Assembly: GCA_943332445.1 (NCBI GenBank)
Contig: CALQPL010000038.1
Coordinates: forward strand, 1 to 8,089
Length of the DNA: 8,089 nt
DNA from: Bifidobacterium breve
GTDB taxonomy: Bacteria > Actinomycetota > Actinomycetes > UBA12327
Direction: 5' to 3'
Shown here: positions 1 through 6,058 of the stretch, piece after piece
How positions within the stretch are numbered: the first letter of the stretch is position 1
Layout of the letters: each line of letters opens with the position of its first letter
The notes under the pieces: generated by a model
The model's input: only the letters and a program-made list of their open reading frames with translations
Told to the model about the DNA's origin: nothing
The model's database searches: none
Made by a program: the position numbers and the translations under genes

Positions 1-1691
1 GCCTGACCAGTGTGGCCGTGTACGCAGATCCCGATCGCGACGCCCAGCACGTCAAGGCAGCCGACGAGGCGTACGCCCTGAATGGAGCAACTGCGGCCGA
101 GACATACCTGGTGATTGACAAGTTGCTTGATGTAGCAAAGACCAGTGGTGCCGATGCGGTTCACCCTGGTTATGGGTTTCTTAGTGAGAACGCAGCTTTT
201 GCTCAAGCGGTGATCGATGCAGGTTTAACGTGGATCGGTCCTCCCCCCGCTGCCATTGATGGCTTGGGTGACAAAGTCAAGGCACGCCACATTGCGCAAC
301 GAGCCGGTGCCCCTCTGGTGGCAGGTACGCCTGACCCCGTGGACAACGCTGACGAAGTCGTGGCTTTTGCCAAAGAAAACGGCTTGCCCATTGCCATTAA
401 GGCTGCCTTTGGTGGCGGTGGACGCGGTCTGAAGGTCGCGCGAACCATCGAAGAGATTCCGGAATTGTTTGAATCAGCCGTTCGCGAGGCCGTCGCAGCT
501 TTTGGTCGCGGCGAATGCTTTGTTGAGCGCTACCTTGATCGCCCCCGTCACGTCGAGACTCAGGTCCTAGCAGACCAACACGGCAACGTGGTCGTTGTCT
601 CTACGCGCGACTGCTCATTGCAGCGTCGCCACCAAAAACTCGTTGAAGAAGCTCCCGCCCCGTTCCTTACCGATGCACAAAACGAGCAGTTGTACACCGC
701 GTCCAAGGCCATCATCCGCGAAGCCGGCTACTACGGCGCCGGAACGTGTGAGTTCCTGGTCGGCCAAGACGGCACCATTTCATTCCTCGAGGTCAACACC
801 CGACTGCAGGTGGAACACCCCGTGAGTGAGGAAGTCACCGGCCTCGACCTAGTCCGTGAGCAATTCCGCATTGCCGACGGCGAAGTCCTGGGTTATGACG
901 ACCCCACCGTCACCGGCCACTCAATTGAATTCCGCATCAACGGTGAAGACCCGGGCCGCAACTTCTTGCCCGCTCCTGGTGTCTTGCTCACGTGGGAACC
1001 CCCGAGCGGTCCTGGTGTGCGACTCGATGCTGGATTTATCCAAGGTGACGTCATCGGCGGAAACTTTGACTCACTGTTGGCCAAGCTGATCGTGACCGGC
1101 GCTACTCGTCAGCAAGCGCTCGAGCGTTCACGTCGTGCCTTGGCCGAATTCGTCGTCGACGGCATTCCTACCGCCCTGACCTTCCACAGCGCAGTGGTCA
1201 ATGAACCCGACTTTGCTCCAGCCGACCCCAACGCGTCATTCGTCGTTCACACCCGCTGGATTGAAACCGAGTTTGACAACCAGATTCCTGCTTACAGCGG
1301 CACATTGGCCGAAAGCCCAGAGCCCACGGATCGCGAAACACTGACGGTTGAAGTCGGCGGAAAGCGTGTCGAGATTTCGGTTCCTGCCGGACTTGGTAGC
1401 ACCACATCAAGTAGCAGCGGTTCTAAGAAACCCACCAAGCGTGGTGGCGGTGGCAAAGCTTCCGCTGCAGCCAGTGGCGACTCCTTAACCTCACCAATGC
1501 AAGGCACCATCGTGAAGTTGGCCGTTGAAGAAGGCACAACGGTTGCCGTGGGTGACCTCGTTGTGGTTCTCGAAGCGATGAAGATGGAACAGCCACTCAA
1601 CGCACACAAGGCAGGAACGATTACCGGACTTGCTGCTGAAGTCGGAGCCACCGTGTCTGCGGGCGCGGTGCTGTGTGAAATCAAGGACTAG
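1..1691 (+). CDS. Acetyl-/propionyl-CoA carboxylase alpha chain (biotin carboxylase + biotin carrier), 5' partial
   Basis: ATP-dependent biotin carboxylase fused to its biotin carrier domain. It loads CO2 onto biotin, and a separate beta subunit (not in the window) passes it to acetyl-CoA or propionyl-CoA in the cytoplasm. The frame is open to the left edge, with L-T-S just before GTG 12, so that GTG is internal; about 30 N-terminal residues are probably missing. Numbering from GTG 12: the glycine-rich ATP-grasp loop GGGGRG is at 134-139, the HQKLVEEAPAP segment starts at H207, and the catalytic EVNTRLQVEHP block at 260-270 carries R264. A Ser/Gly/Lys-rich linker (about 458-490) leads to the carrier domain, where EAMKMEQ places the biotinylated lysine at K524 (codon 1581-1583). 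All expected key residues are present. The family resembles actinobacterial AccA2/AccA3, which often serve several beta subunits. The acyl substrate therefore cannot be read from this chain, and no specific symbol is given. Confidence 0.95.
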   Translation, partial: LTSVAVYADPDRDAQHVKAADEAYALNGATAAETYLVIDKLLDVAKTSGADAVHPGYGFLSENAAFAQAVIDAGLTWIGPPPAAIDGLGDKVKARHIAQRAGAPLVAGTPDPVDNADEVVAFAKENGLPIAIKAAFGGGGRGLKVARTIEEIPELFESAVREAVAAFGRGECFVERYLDRPRHVETQVLADQHGNVVVVSTRDCSLQRRHQKLVEEAPAPFLTDAQNEQLYTASKAIIREAGYYGAGTCEFLVGQDGTISFLEVNTRLQVEHPVSEEVTGLDLVREQFRIADGEVLGYDDPTVTGHSIEFRINGEDPGRNFLPAPGVLLTWEPPSGPGVRLDAGFIQGDVIGGNFDSLLAKLIVTGATRQQALERSRRALAEFVVDGIPTALTFHSAVVNEPDFAPADPNASFVVHTRWIETEFDNQIPAYSGTLAESPEPTDRETLTVEVGGKRVEISVPAGLGSTTSSSSGSKKPTKRGGGGKASAAASGDSLTSPMQGTIVKLAVEEGTTVAVGDLVVVLEAMKMEQPLNAHKAGTITGLAAEVGATVSAGAVLCEIKD

Positions 1692-1709
1692 GCGCACACT
1701 CGCTAGTCC
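1685..1709 (+). terminator. Possible terminator hairpin at the carboxylase stop codon
   Basis: GGACTA (1685-1690) pairs with TAGTCC (1704-1709), and GCG (1692-1694) pairs with CGC (1701-1703). This gives a 9-bp stem with one bulged G and a 6-nt loop. The stem includes the TAG stop codon. No T-run follows immediately; the nearest T-rich stretches are two CCCTTTT motifs at about 1717-1732. It is a weak, non-canonical terminator candidate. The next gene is on the same strand, so read-through is possible. Confidence 0.35.
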
Positions 1710-1751
1710 AAAGGTCCCCTTTTCGCCCTTTTACGCCTGCCACTTGGCCTG

Positions 1752-1782
1752 AACTGCACTCCATTACCTCAAAAACTGCACT
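1752..1782. repeat. 9-bp direct repeat upstream of the membrane protein gene
   Basis: AACTGCACT occurs at 1752-1760 and again at 1774-1782. The starts are 22 bp apart, about two helical turns. The pair lies 50-80 bp upstream of the GTG start at 1832, where an operator could sit. No convincing -35/-10 pair is visible; CATGAT at 1791-1796 is a weak -10 candidate. The repeat may be chance. Confidence 0.25.
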
Positions 1783-1818
1783 TCACACCGCATGATGGGA
1801 AGACGCACTCCCGCCATG

Positions 1819-1823
1819 AAAGG
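1819..1823 (+). promoter_or_regulatory. Ribosome binding site that favours the GTG start at 1832
   Basis: AAAGG at 1819-1823 lies 8 nt upstream of GTG 1832. An in-frame GTG at 1823 would overlap this site and has no comparable site upstream, so 1832 is the better start. Confidence 0.6.
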
Positions 1824-1831
1824 TGTCGATC

Positions 1832-2668
1832 GTGACCGATCAACCAAATGAAGGCGTTACTCCGCCTCCCCCGCCCCAGCCGCCAGCCGGTGGGACTCCA
1901 CCACCACCTCCGCCGCCCCCACCTGCCTACGGCGGTTCCGGTAGCGGATCAGCTGGTGGCGCAAGTTCTGTGGATATTGGCGCAGCCTTTTCGTGGGCGA
2001 TTAACAAGTTTGGCTCTAACGCTGTCATTTTGATTGCTCTAGCAGCCGTGGTGTTTGTCATCCGCTTTGTTGGCAGCATGGCCCAAAAGGGAATTCTCAA
2101 CTTGCTGACCGACGGAAGTTGCAACAACACCATCGTCGTTGATGGGCAATCAACTGTCCCCAACGGGCCATGCGTTGCCTCCTTTGCCACCAGCATCACC
2201 GCTTCGCTGATTACAGCGATCGTGTTTGGCGTCTTGGCGTGGATCGCGACCATTGGTATCTACCGGGCTGCGTTGAAGACCACGCAAGGTCAAACACCTG
2301 GTTTCGACAATCTCACCACGGGCGAAAACCTCGGCAAGTACATCGCCGTGGCCATCGTCTATGGCTTGCTCATCGGGATTGGTCTGGTCCTGTGTGTCAT
2401 TCCTGGCATCATCGCCGCCTTCCTGTTCCAGCTGGCTCCGTTTTACGCGCTGGATAAGGGCATGTCCGTCGGTGACGCATTGAAGGCGTCCTACGAAGCC
2501 GCCACGAAGAACTTCGTGCCTGTGCTCTTGATGACCATCATCAGCGCTATCACGGCTTTGGTGGGATCGTTCCTCTTCGGCATCTTGACCTTGGTGGCGC
2601 TGCCCTTCGCGGCGCTGTTCATTGCCAACGTCTACCGCCAGCTCAACCGCGAGGAAATCGCCGCGTAA
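1832..2668 (+). CDS. Proline-rich integral membrane protein of unknown function
   Basis: A predicted 278-residue membrane protein. Residues about 10-33 are a Pro-rich tail with runs of five and nine prolines, followed by a Gly/Ser stretch to about residue 46. The rest is strongly hydrophobic: helices near 62-83 and 122-148, a long stretch at 170-207 and another at 228-268, each long enough for two passes. This suggests four to six transmembrane segments. The loop between the first two helices holds two cysteines (about C97 and C114) and Asn-rich sequence; it could be external and disulfide-bonded, but this is inference. The segment VIPGIIAAFLFQLAPF, followed by LDKGMSVGDALKAS, resembles a recurring motif in actinobacterial membrane proteins with Pro-rich N-termini; I recognise no assigned function. 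There is no cleavable signal peptide. The GTG 1832 start is chosen from its ribosome binding site; an in-frame GTG lies at 1823. A strong terminator follows the stop. Confidence 0.85.
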   Translation: MTDQPNEGVTPPPPPQPPAGGTPPPPPPPPPAYGGSGSGSAGGASSVDIGAAFSWAINKFGSNAVILIALAAVVFVIRFVGSMAQKGILNLLTDGSCNNTIVVDGQSTVPNGPCVASFATSITASLITAIVFGVLAWIATIGIYRAALKTTQGQTPGFDNLTTGENLGKYIAVAIVYGLLIGIGLVLCVIPGIIAAFLFQLAPFYALDKGMSVGDALKASYEAATKNFVPVLLMTIISAITALVGSFLFGILTLVALPFAALFIANVYRQLNREEIAA

Positions 2669-2678
2669 CCACTCACGC

Positions 2679-2712
2679 AAAAGCCCGGCACCCTGATCGG
2701 TGTCGGGCTTTT
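2679..2712. terminator. Bidirectional intrinsic terminator between convergent genes
   Basis: A 14-bp stem pairs 2679-2692 (AAAAGCCCGGCACC) with 2699-2712 (GGTGTCGGGCTTTT), with a single G-T pair and a 6-nt loop, CTGATC. The arms are A-rich on the outer left and T-rich on the outer right, so a GC-rich hairpin followed by a U-run forms on either strand. It starts 11 nt after the membrane protein stop and lies 7 nt from the lpdA stop codon, so it should end transcripts from both sides. Confidence 0.92.
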
Positions 2713-2718
2713 GTCTGT

Positions 2719-4095
2719 CTAGGAACGCAAGTGCAAGCGTCGTGCGGCTTCGGCGATTGATCCGGTCATCGACGGATACACGGTAAATGAATTAGCGATC
2801 TGGTCCACGCTGAGTTGTTGGTCAACCGCAATAGCGATGGGATAAATCAACTCACTCGCCTTGGGGGCAACGACGACTCCGCCAATCACAATTCCGGTAC
2901 CCGGGCGACAAAAGAGTTTGACGAACCCATCTTCGAGTCCCACCATCTTCGCGCGCGCATTAGTTGCCAACGGTAGGTGCACTGACGTCGCATCGATGAG
3001 TCCGGCATCAACATCGTTTTGAGACCAACCCACGGTCGCAATCTCTGGGTCCGTGAACACGTTGGCACACACACCCTTGAGGTCGAGCGGGACCACGGCA
3101 TCACCAATCGCGTGGCGCATGGCAATGCGACCCTGCATCGCTGCAGTAGAGGCCAGCATCAACACTCCGGTGCAGTCGCCCGCAGCATAAATTCCCTGCA
3201 CCGAGGTGCGTGAGACGCGATCAGTGGCAATAAACCCGGCTGGATCGCACCGAACGCCGACGTCTTCGAGCCCTAAGTCACCGGTGTTGGGAACCGATCC
3301 CACGGCTATCAAGGCGTGCGAGCCCTCGAGGACCTCGCCGGATTGCAACACCACCCGAACACCATGGTCGGTACGCGTCACTGACTCGGCGCGCGCGTTA
3401 CTTAACACCTGCATGCCACGACGGCGAAATACGTCTTCAATCACCGAAGCAGCATCCGCATCTTCACCAGGCAAAACTCGATCGCGCGACGACACCAAGA
3501 CCACTTCGCTACCGAGTGCGTTGTAGGCGGATGCTAATTCGGCACCAGTCACACCTGATCCAACGACAATTAGTTTGGCAGGAAGTTCGGGCAGATCATA
3601 GATTTGTTCCCACGTAAGAATGCGTTCGCCATCGGGTTCGGCTCCGGACACCACTCGCGGACGCGCACCGGTTGCTAACAAGATCACGTCGGTGTCGATC
3701 TCGTCACCATTGATGCTGACGCGATTTCGCGCAACCAATCGCGCGCGACCATGAATCAGGGTCACTCCTGCGGTGCGCAGCGACTGCTCGATGTCCTGCG
3801 ACTGCGCGGCTGCGAGCTTTTTTACCCGCCCATTGACCAACGCCATGTCGATATGGACCACGCCTGGCGCGGGTGCTTGGCCATGGATCCGCACCCCCAA
3901 GTCACCGGACTCAGATGCCATGGTGACCACCTCAGCGGTGGCGATCAGTGCCTTACTGGGCACGCAGTCGGTCAAAACAGCCGACCCGCCGATCCCCGAG
4001 GCGTCAATCAGGGTCACCTGGGCGCCTAATTGGGCCGCCACCAAGGCGGCTTCGTACCCACCTGGGCCGCCACCGATGATCACAACTGATGTCAC
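2719..4095 (-). CDS. lpdA: LpdA-like NAD(P)H:quinone oxidoreductase (flavoprotein disulfide reductase family)
   Basis: FAD-dependent pyridine-nucleotide oxidoreductase of 458 residues. The FAD motif GGGPGG is at 8-13, the NAD(P) motif GSGVTG at 179-184, and the second FAD motif, AAGDCTG, has its Asp at 307; the C-terminal dimerisation domain is complete. The family's usual CxxxxC redox pair is broken: A39 stands where the first Cys should be, while C44 remains. The C-terminal His-Glu pair is replaced by Y440 and G445 (VYPSMTGS). Mycobacterium tuberculosis LpdA (Rv3303c) lacks the same residues and reduces quinones instead of lipoamide, so quinone reduction is the likely activity; the quinone substrate is inferred. 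The GTG start at 4095 leads directly into the N-terminal beta strand of the FAD fold. The frame extends further upstream, but that part has no family similarity and would cover the divergent neighbour's start. The gene is divergent from the cyclotransferase gene and ends at a strong terminator. Confidence 0.93.
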   Translation of the reverse strand: MTSVVIIGGGPGGYEAALVAAQLGAQVTLIDASGIGGSAVLTDCVPSKALIATAEVVTMASESGDLGVRIHGQAPAPGVVHIDMALVNGRVKKLAAAQSQDIEQSLRTAGVTLIHGRARLVARNRVSINGDEIDTDVILLATGARPRVVSGAEPDGERILTWEQIYDLPELPAKLIVVGSGVTGAELASAYNALGSEVVLVSSRDRVLPGEDADAASVIEDVFRRRGMQVLSNARAESVTRTDHGVRVVLQSGEVLEGSHALIAVGSVPNTGDLGLEDVGVRCDPAGFIATDRVSRTSVQGIYAAGDCTGVLMLASTAAMQGRIAMRHAIGDAVVPLDLKGVCANVFTDPEIATVGWSQNDVDAGLIDATSVHLPLATNARAKMVGLEDGFVKLFCRPGTGIVIGGVVVAPKASELIYPIAIAVDQQLSVDQIANSFTVYPSMTGSIAEAARRLHLRS

Positions 4096-4133
4096 AAGCG
4101 CACATTCTCCCCTGTCCCTACTATCGTTCCCAC
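4096..4133. promoter_or_regulatory. Divergent intergenic region with overlapping -10-like elements
   Basis: Only 38 bp separate the GTG starts of lpdA (-) and the cyclotransferase gene (+). On the + strand, TACTAT at 4119-4124 fits a -10 element and ends 9 nt before GTG 4134. On the - strand, GATAGT (4125-4120) overlaps it as a weaker -10. No good -35 is seen on either side. GGGGAG on the - strand (4112-4107) is the likely lpdA ribosome binding site, 11 nt before its start. The + gene has no clear ribosome binding site, which suggests a leaderless or nearly leaderless mRNA. Confidence 0.45.
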
Positions 4134-4586
4134 GTGACCCTCTATGCAGCGTATGGATCCAATCTGGATCCCCAACAGATGCACCAACGCGCGCCCCACT
4201 CCCCACCCGCAGGATCTGGGTGGTTGCAGGGCTGGCGTTTGACCTTTGGCGGCGAGGATTTGGGCTGGGAGGGCGCCCTGGCCACCGTGGTCGAAGACCC
4301 CGACGATCACGTCTTCGTGATGCTCTACGACGTCCCCAAGGCCGATGAGCAGGCTCTCGACCACTGGGAGGGGGCCGAGACCGGCCTGTACCGCAAGATT
4401 CGGGTTCGGGTACAGGGCATCAATGGTGAGCTCCTGGCGTGGCTGTACGTACTGGATGCCTACGAGGGAGGACTTCCCTCCGCGCGCTACCTGGGGATCA
4501 TGGCCGACGCCGCTGAGGCCGCTGGGGCACCGGCTGACTACGTCCTCGCCCTGCGAAATCGCCCCTGTCAGTCTCTAGGCACCTAA
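4134..4586 (+). CDS. Gamma-glutamylcyclotransferase-like protein
   Basis: A 150-residue cytoplasmic protein of the gamma-glutamylcyclotransferase fold (AIG2/GGCT superfamily). Members release 5-oxoproline from gamma-glutamyl amino acids or similar amides. The N-terminal substrate loop YGSNL is at 7-11. The likely catalytic acid is E79 in WEGAETGLYRK, matching the Glu of the EG motif in characterised cyclotransferases. The C-terminal part, YEGGLPSARYLGIMADAAE, is very typical of a conserved actinobacterial subfamily usually found beside an lpdA-like gene; that context is recalled, not searched. The true substrate is unknown, and mycothiol or another gamma-glutamyl compound would be speculation. 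The frame is open upstream to 4089, but GTG 4134 puts the start right at the first beta strand (V-T-L-Y-A-A-Y), as in relatives. No ribosome binding site precedes it. Confidence 0.88.
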   Translation: MTLYAAYGSNLDPQQMHQRAPHSPPAGSGWLQGWRLTFGGEDLGWEGALATVVEDPDDHVFVMLYDVPKADEQALDHWEGAETGLYRKIRVRVQGINGELLAWLYVLDAYEGGLPSARYLGIMADAAEAAGAPADYVLALRNRPCQSLGT

Positions 4587-4595
4587 GATTTAGGT
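4581..4595. promoter_or_regulatory. Perfect 15-bp palindrome ACCTAA-GAT-TTAGGT
   Basis: Two perfect 6-bp arms (4581-4586 and 4590-4595) flank a 3-nt centre. The left arm includes the TAA stop of the cyclotransferase gene, and the whole lies 41 bp upstream of the GTG start at 4636. It could be an operator for the next gene, or a short AT-rich hairpin; with no GC-rich stem or T-run it is a poor terminator. TAAGAT (4584-4589) inside it could serve as a -10, and TTTACA (4595-4600) directly after it as a -35, with TATGAG (4616-4621) as a weak -10 at 15-bp spacing. The arms point opposite to DtxR/IdeR boxes, so an iron-regulator assignment is not supported. Confidence 0.35.
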
Positions 4596-4625
4596 TTACA
4601 CCCGATCTGCCGATGTATGAGGAAT

Positions 4626-4629
4626 GGAG
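4626..4629 (+). promoter_or_regulatory. Ribosome binding site that favours the GTG start at 4636
   Basis: GGAG at 4626-4629 stands 6 nt before GTG 4636. The in-frame ATG at 4624 has its purine-rich GAGGA (4619-4623) touching the start codon, which is too close to work. GTG 4636 is therefore preferred, although the ATG cannot be excluded. Confidence 0.5.
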
Positions 4630-4635
4630 ACACAC

Positions 4636-5034
4636 GTGATTTCCGATGACACCCGGATCATCCGACCGGCTGCGGTCTTGGATGAGCGTTTGGCTCTTAT
4701 CGTCGTCAAGGAACTTGAACGACAGGATGTGGCCTTTGGTGGCGTCTGGAATGCGACGACCTCACTATGGCAACGCTACGACCGTCCCTGGGATGGGGCA
4801 GACGGCACTCGTGGATCGGCCGAACTCATCGGCTCCATCGCGGTCATGTACGACACCCCCGCACGACGACAGATCACGATTTATAAAGTCACCGCTACCG
4901 AATACGGCATCACCAGCGGATGGACTGTTGATGGCATTTGCGATGAGGCCCTCGCCAGCGCTGAGATCACCTTGGCTACGTGTCCTCGTGCGGACTTGAC
5001 GGCGCCACCACCCAGCGACCCGTTTCGCAAGTAG
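4636..5034 (+). CDS. Conserved-looking small protein of unknown function
   Basis: A predicted 132-residue soluble protein with no signal peptide or membrane segment (136 residues if it starts at ATG 4624). I recognise no named domain. The middle, about residues 69-95, alternates in a beta-strand manner (IAVMYDTPARRQITIYKVTATEYG). The C-terminal half has a distinctive stretch: GICDEALASAE, then ATCPRADLTAPPPSDPFRK, with cysteines at C102 and C116. Similar endings occur, as far as I recall, in uncharacterised actinobacterial proteins, which supports a real gene; I cannot name the family. Support also comes from the well-placed ribosome binding site and a reading frame that fills the gap between two confident genes. 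It follows the cyclotransferase gene on the same strand after 49 bp and is convergent with meaB. Confidence 0.75.
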   Translation: MISDDTRIIRPAAVLDERLALIVVKELERQDVAFGGVWNATTSLWQRYDRPWDGADGTRGSAELIGSIAVMYDTPARRQITIYKVTATEYGITSGWTVDGICDEALASAEITLATCPRADLTAPPPSDPFRK

Positions 5035-5046
5035 GACGCTTTCGCC

Positions 5047-5068
5047 TAGCGCGTAGGTAGTCGCGCTA
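5047..5068. other. Short inverted repeat at the convergent junction with meaB
   Basis: TAGCGCG (5047-5053) and CGCGCTA (5062-5068) form a perfect 7-bp stem with an 8-nt loop, inside the 31-bp gap and including the meaB stop codon. No T-run follows on either strand, so it is not a classical terminator, though it is the only structure found between the two convergent genes. It may slow or end transcription weakly. Confidence 0.3.
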
Positions 5069-6058
5069 CTGACTATCGAACGCTTTAAGAATTTCCGCAG
5101 CGGCCAAGCTAGCCGTCGTCTTAGCTGTTCGCACATCATCTTGCACTCGATCAGCGATCTGTCGCACCGCTTCTGAGGATTGCAAACGACTCAGTAACTG
5201 CTCATTAACCATCGACCACATCCAGTCGACTTGCTGCCGGGCGCGACGAGCCTGGATCTCACCGGCTTCTTCCATGACGCCATGGTGGCGTTGCACCTCA
5301 GCCCATAGCTGCTCCACACCATCACCGGTCAAACCACTGCAGGTCAAAGCCAACGGTTGCCAAATCGCATCGGGAGGCTGAATCAGGTGCATCGCATCGG
5401 ACAGTTCTCGGGCCGCGCGTGAGGCTTCCGTCGCGTTTTCACCATCGGCCTTATTGACCGCGATGACATCCGCGAGTTCAAGAACACCCTTCTTGATTCC
5501 TTGCAACTGATCCCCGGTCCGGGCGAGCATCAAGACAACAAAACAATCCACCATGTTGGCTACAGCAGTTTCGGATTGACCTACTCCCACGGTTTCCACT
5601 AACACCACATCAAACCCAGCCGCTTCGACAACAGCCATGGCTTCACGGGTGGCTCGCGTGACTCCACCCAAGTTTCCCGAAGTAGGTGAGGGACGAATAA
5701 AGGCCTGTGGGTCGATGGAAAGTTTCTCCATCCGTGTCTTGTCGCCAAGAATCGATCCACCGCTGCGTGTTGATGACGGGTCGACGGCCAGCACAGCGAC
5801 CTGATGGCCGGCACCGGTCAAATGGGAACCCAGGGTGTCAATCAGCGTGGACTTACCCGCTCCGGGAACACCGGTGATGCCAATGCGTTGGGCCTTGCCC
5901 GTAAACGGCAACAGAGCCGCTACCAATTGTTGGGCTAACTCGCGATGGTCCAGGCGGGTGCTCTCGACAAGGGTTAATGCCTTGCCGATCACTGTACGGT
6001 CGCACCTTCGAATCCCGGCGACATAGTCGTCGAGGGTCAAGGGAGCATCCGCTGTCAC
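5066..6058 (-). CDS. meaB: MeaB-type G-protein chaperone of methylmalonyl-CoA mutase
   Basis: A 330-residue GTPase of the MeaB/ArgK family (SIMIBI class). It gates delivery of adenosylcobalamin to methylmalonyl-CoA mutase and protects the mutase from inactivation. The P-loop GVPGAGKST is at 63-71, the AVDPSS segment at 91-96, the ETVGVGQSE switch region at 155-163, and the guanine-specificity motif NKAD at 202-205. The helical C-terminus (about 265-330) matches the family's dimerisation arm. Length and all nucleotide motifs look intact. The GTG start overlaps the mutB stop by 4 bp (GTGA), and GAGG on the - strand (6072-6069) lies 10 nt before it inside mutB. The two are therefore almost surely one transcript with coupled translation. 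Older names such as ArgK, a supposed arginine-transport kinase, should not be used here, since the partner is adjacent. Confidence 0.95.
   Translation of the reverse strand: MTADAPLTLDDYVAGIRRCDRTVIGKALTLVESTRLDHRELAQQLVAALLPFTGKAQRIGITGVPGAGKSTLIDTLGSHLTGAGHQVAVLAVDPSSTRSGGSILGDKTRMEKLSIDPQAFIRPSPTSGNLGGVTRATREAMAVVEAAGFDVVLVETVGVGQSETAVANMVDCFVVLMLARTGDQLQGIKKGVLELADVIAVNKADGENATEASRAARELSDAMHLIQPPDAIWQPLALTCSGLTGDGVEQLWAEVQRHHGVMEEAGEIQARRARQQVDWMWSMVNEQLLSRLQSSEAVRQIADRVQDDVRTAKTTASLAAAEILKAFDSQ

Noticed and set aside
12..14. GTG as the real start of the carboxylase gene
   Set aside because: The frame stays open to the edge with family-typical residues L-T-S before it, and the N-terminal biotin carboxylase segment is missing, so the gene is truncated by the window.
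1292..1684. 130-codon antisense reading frame over the biotin carrier domain
   Set aside because: It is the complement of the conserved EAMKM carrier region and shows no features of its own.
1861..1925. CCX/CCG-rich stretch as a simple repeat or mobile-element scar
   Set aside because: It is the in-frame polyproline-coding part of the membrane protein gene.
2150..2680. 176-codon antisense reading frame over the membrane protein gene
   Set aside because: It is rich in Arg, Asp, Gln and His with no recognisable domain, and lies opposite a clearly coding membrane protein.
4089..4133. N-terminal extension of the cyclotransferase from ATG 4089
   Set aside because: It would overlap lpdA, and the extra 15 residues do not look like the family; GTG 4134 gives the expected N-terminus.
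4096..4206. Longer lpdA starting upstream at 4206
   Set aside because: The added residues are Arg/Gly/Asp-rich and unlike the family, and they overlap the start of the divergent cyclotransferase gene.
3773..4348. 191-codon reading frame opposite lpdA and out of frame with the cyclotransferase gene
   Set aside because: It crosses two well-supported genes in other frames and has low-complexity composition.
4581..4595. IdeR/DtxR iron box
   Set aside because: The half-sites run CCTAA...TTAGG, the reverse of the TTAGG...CCTAA order of known boxes.
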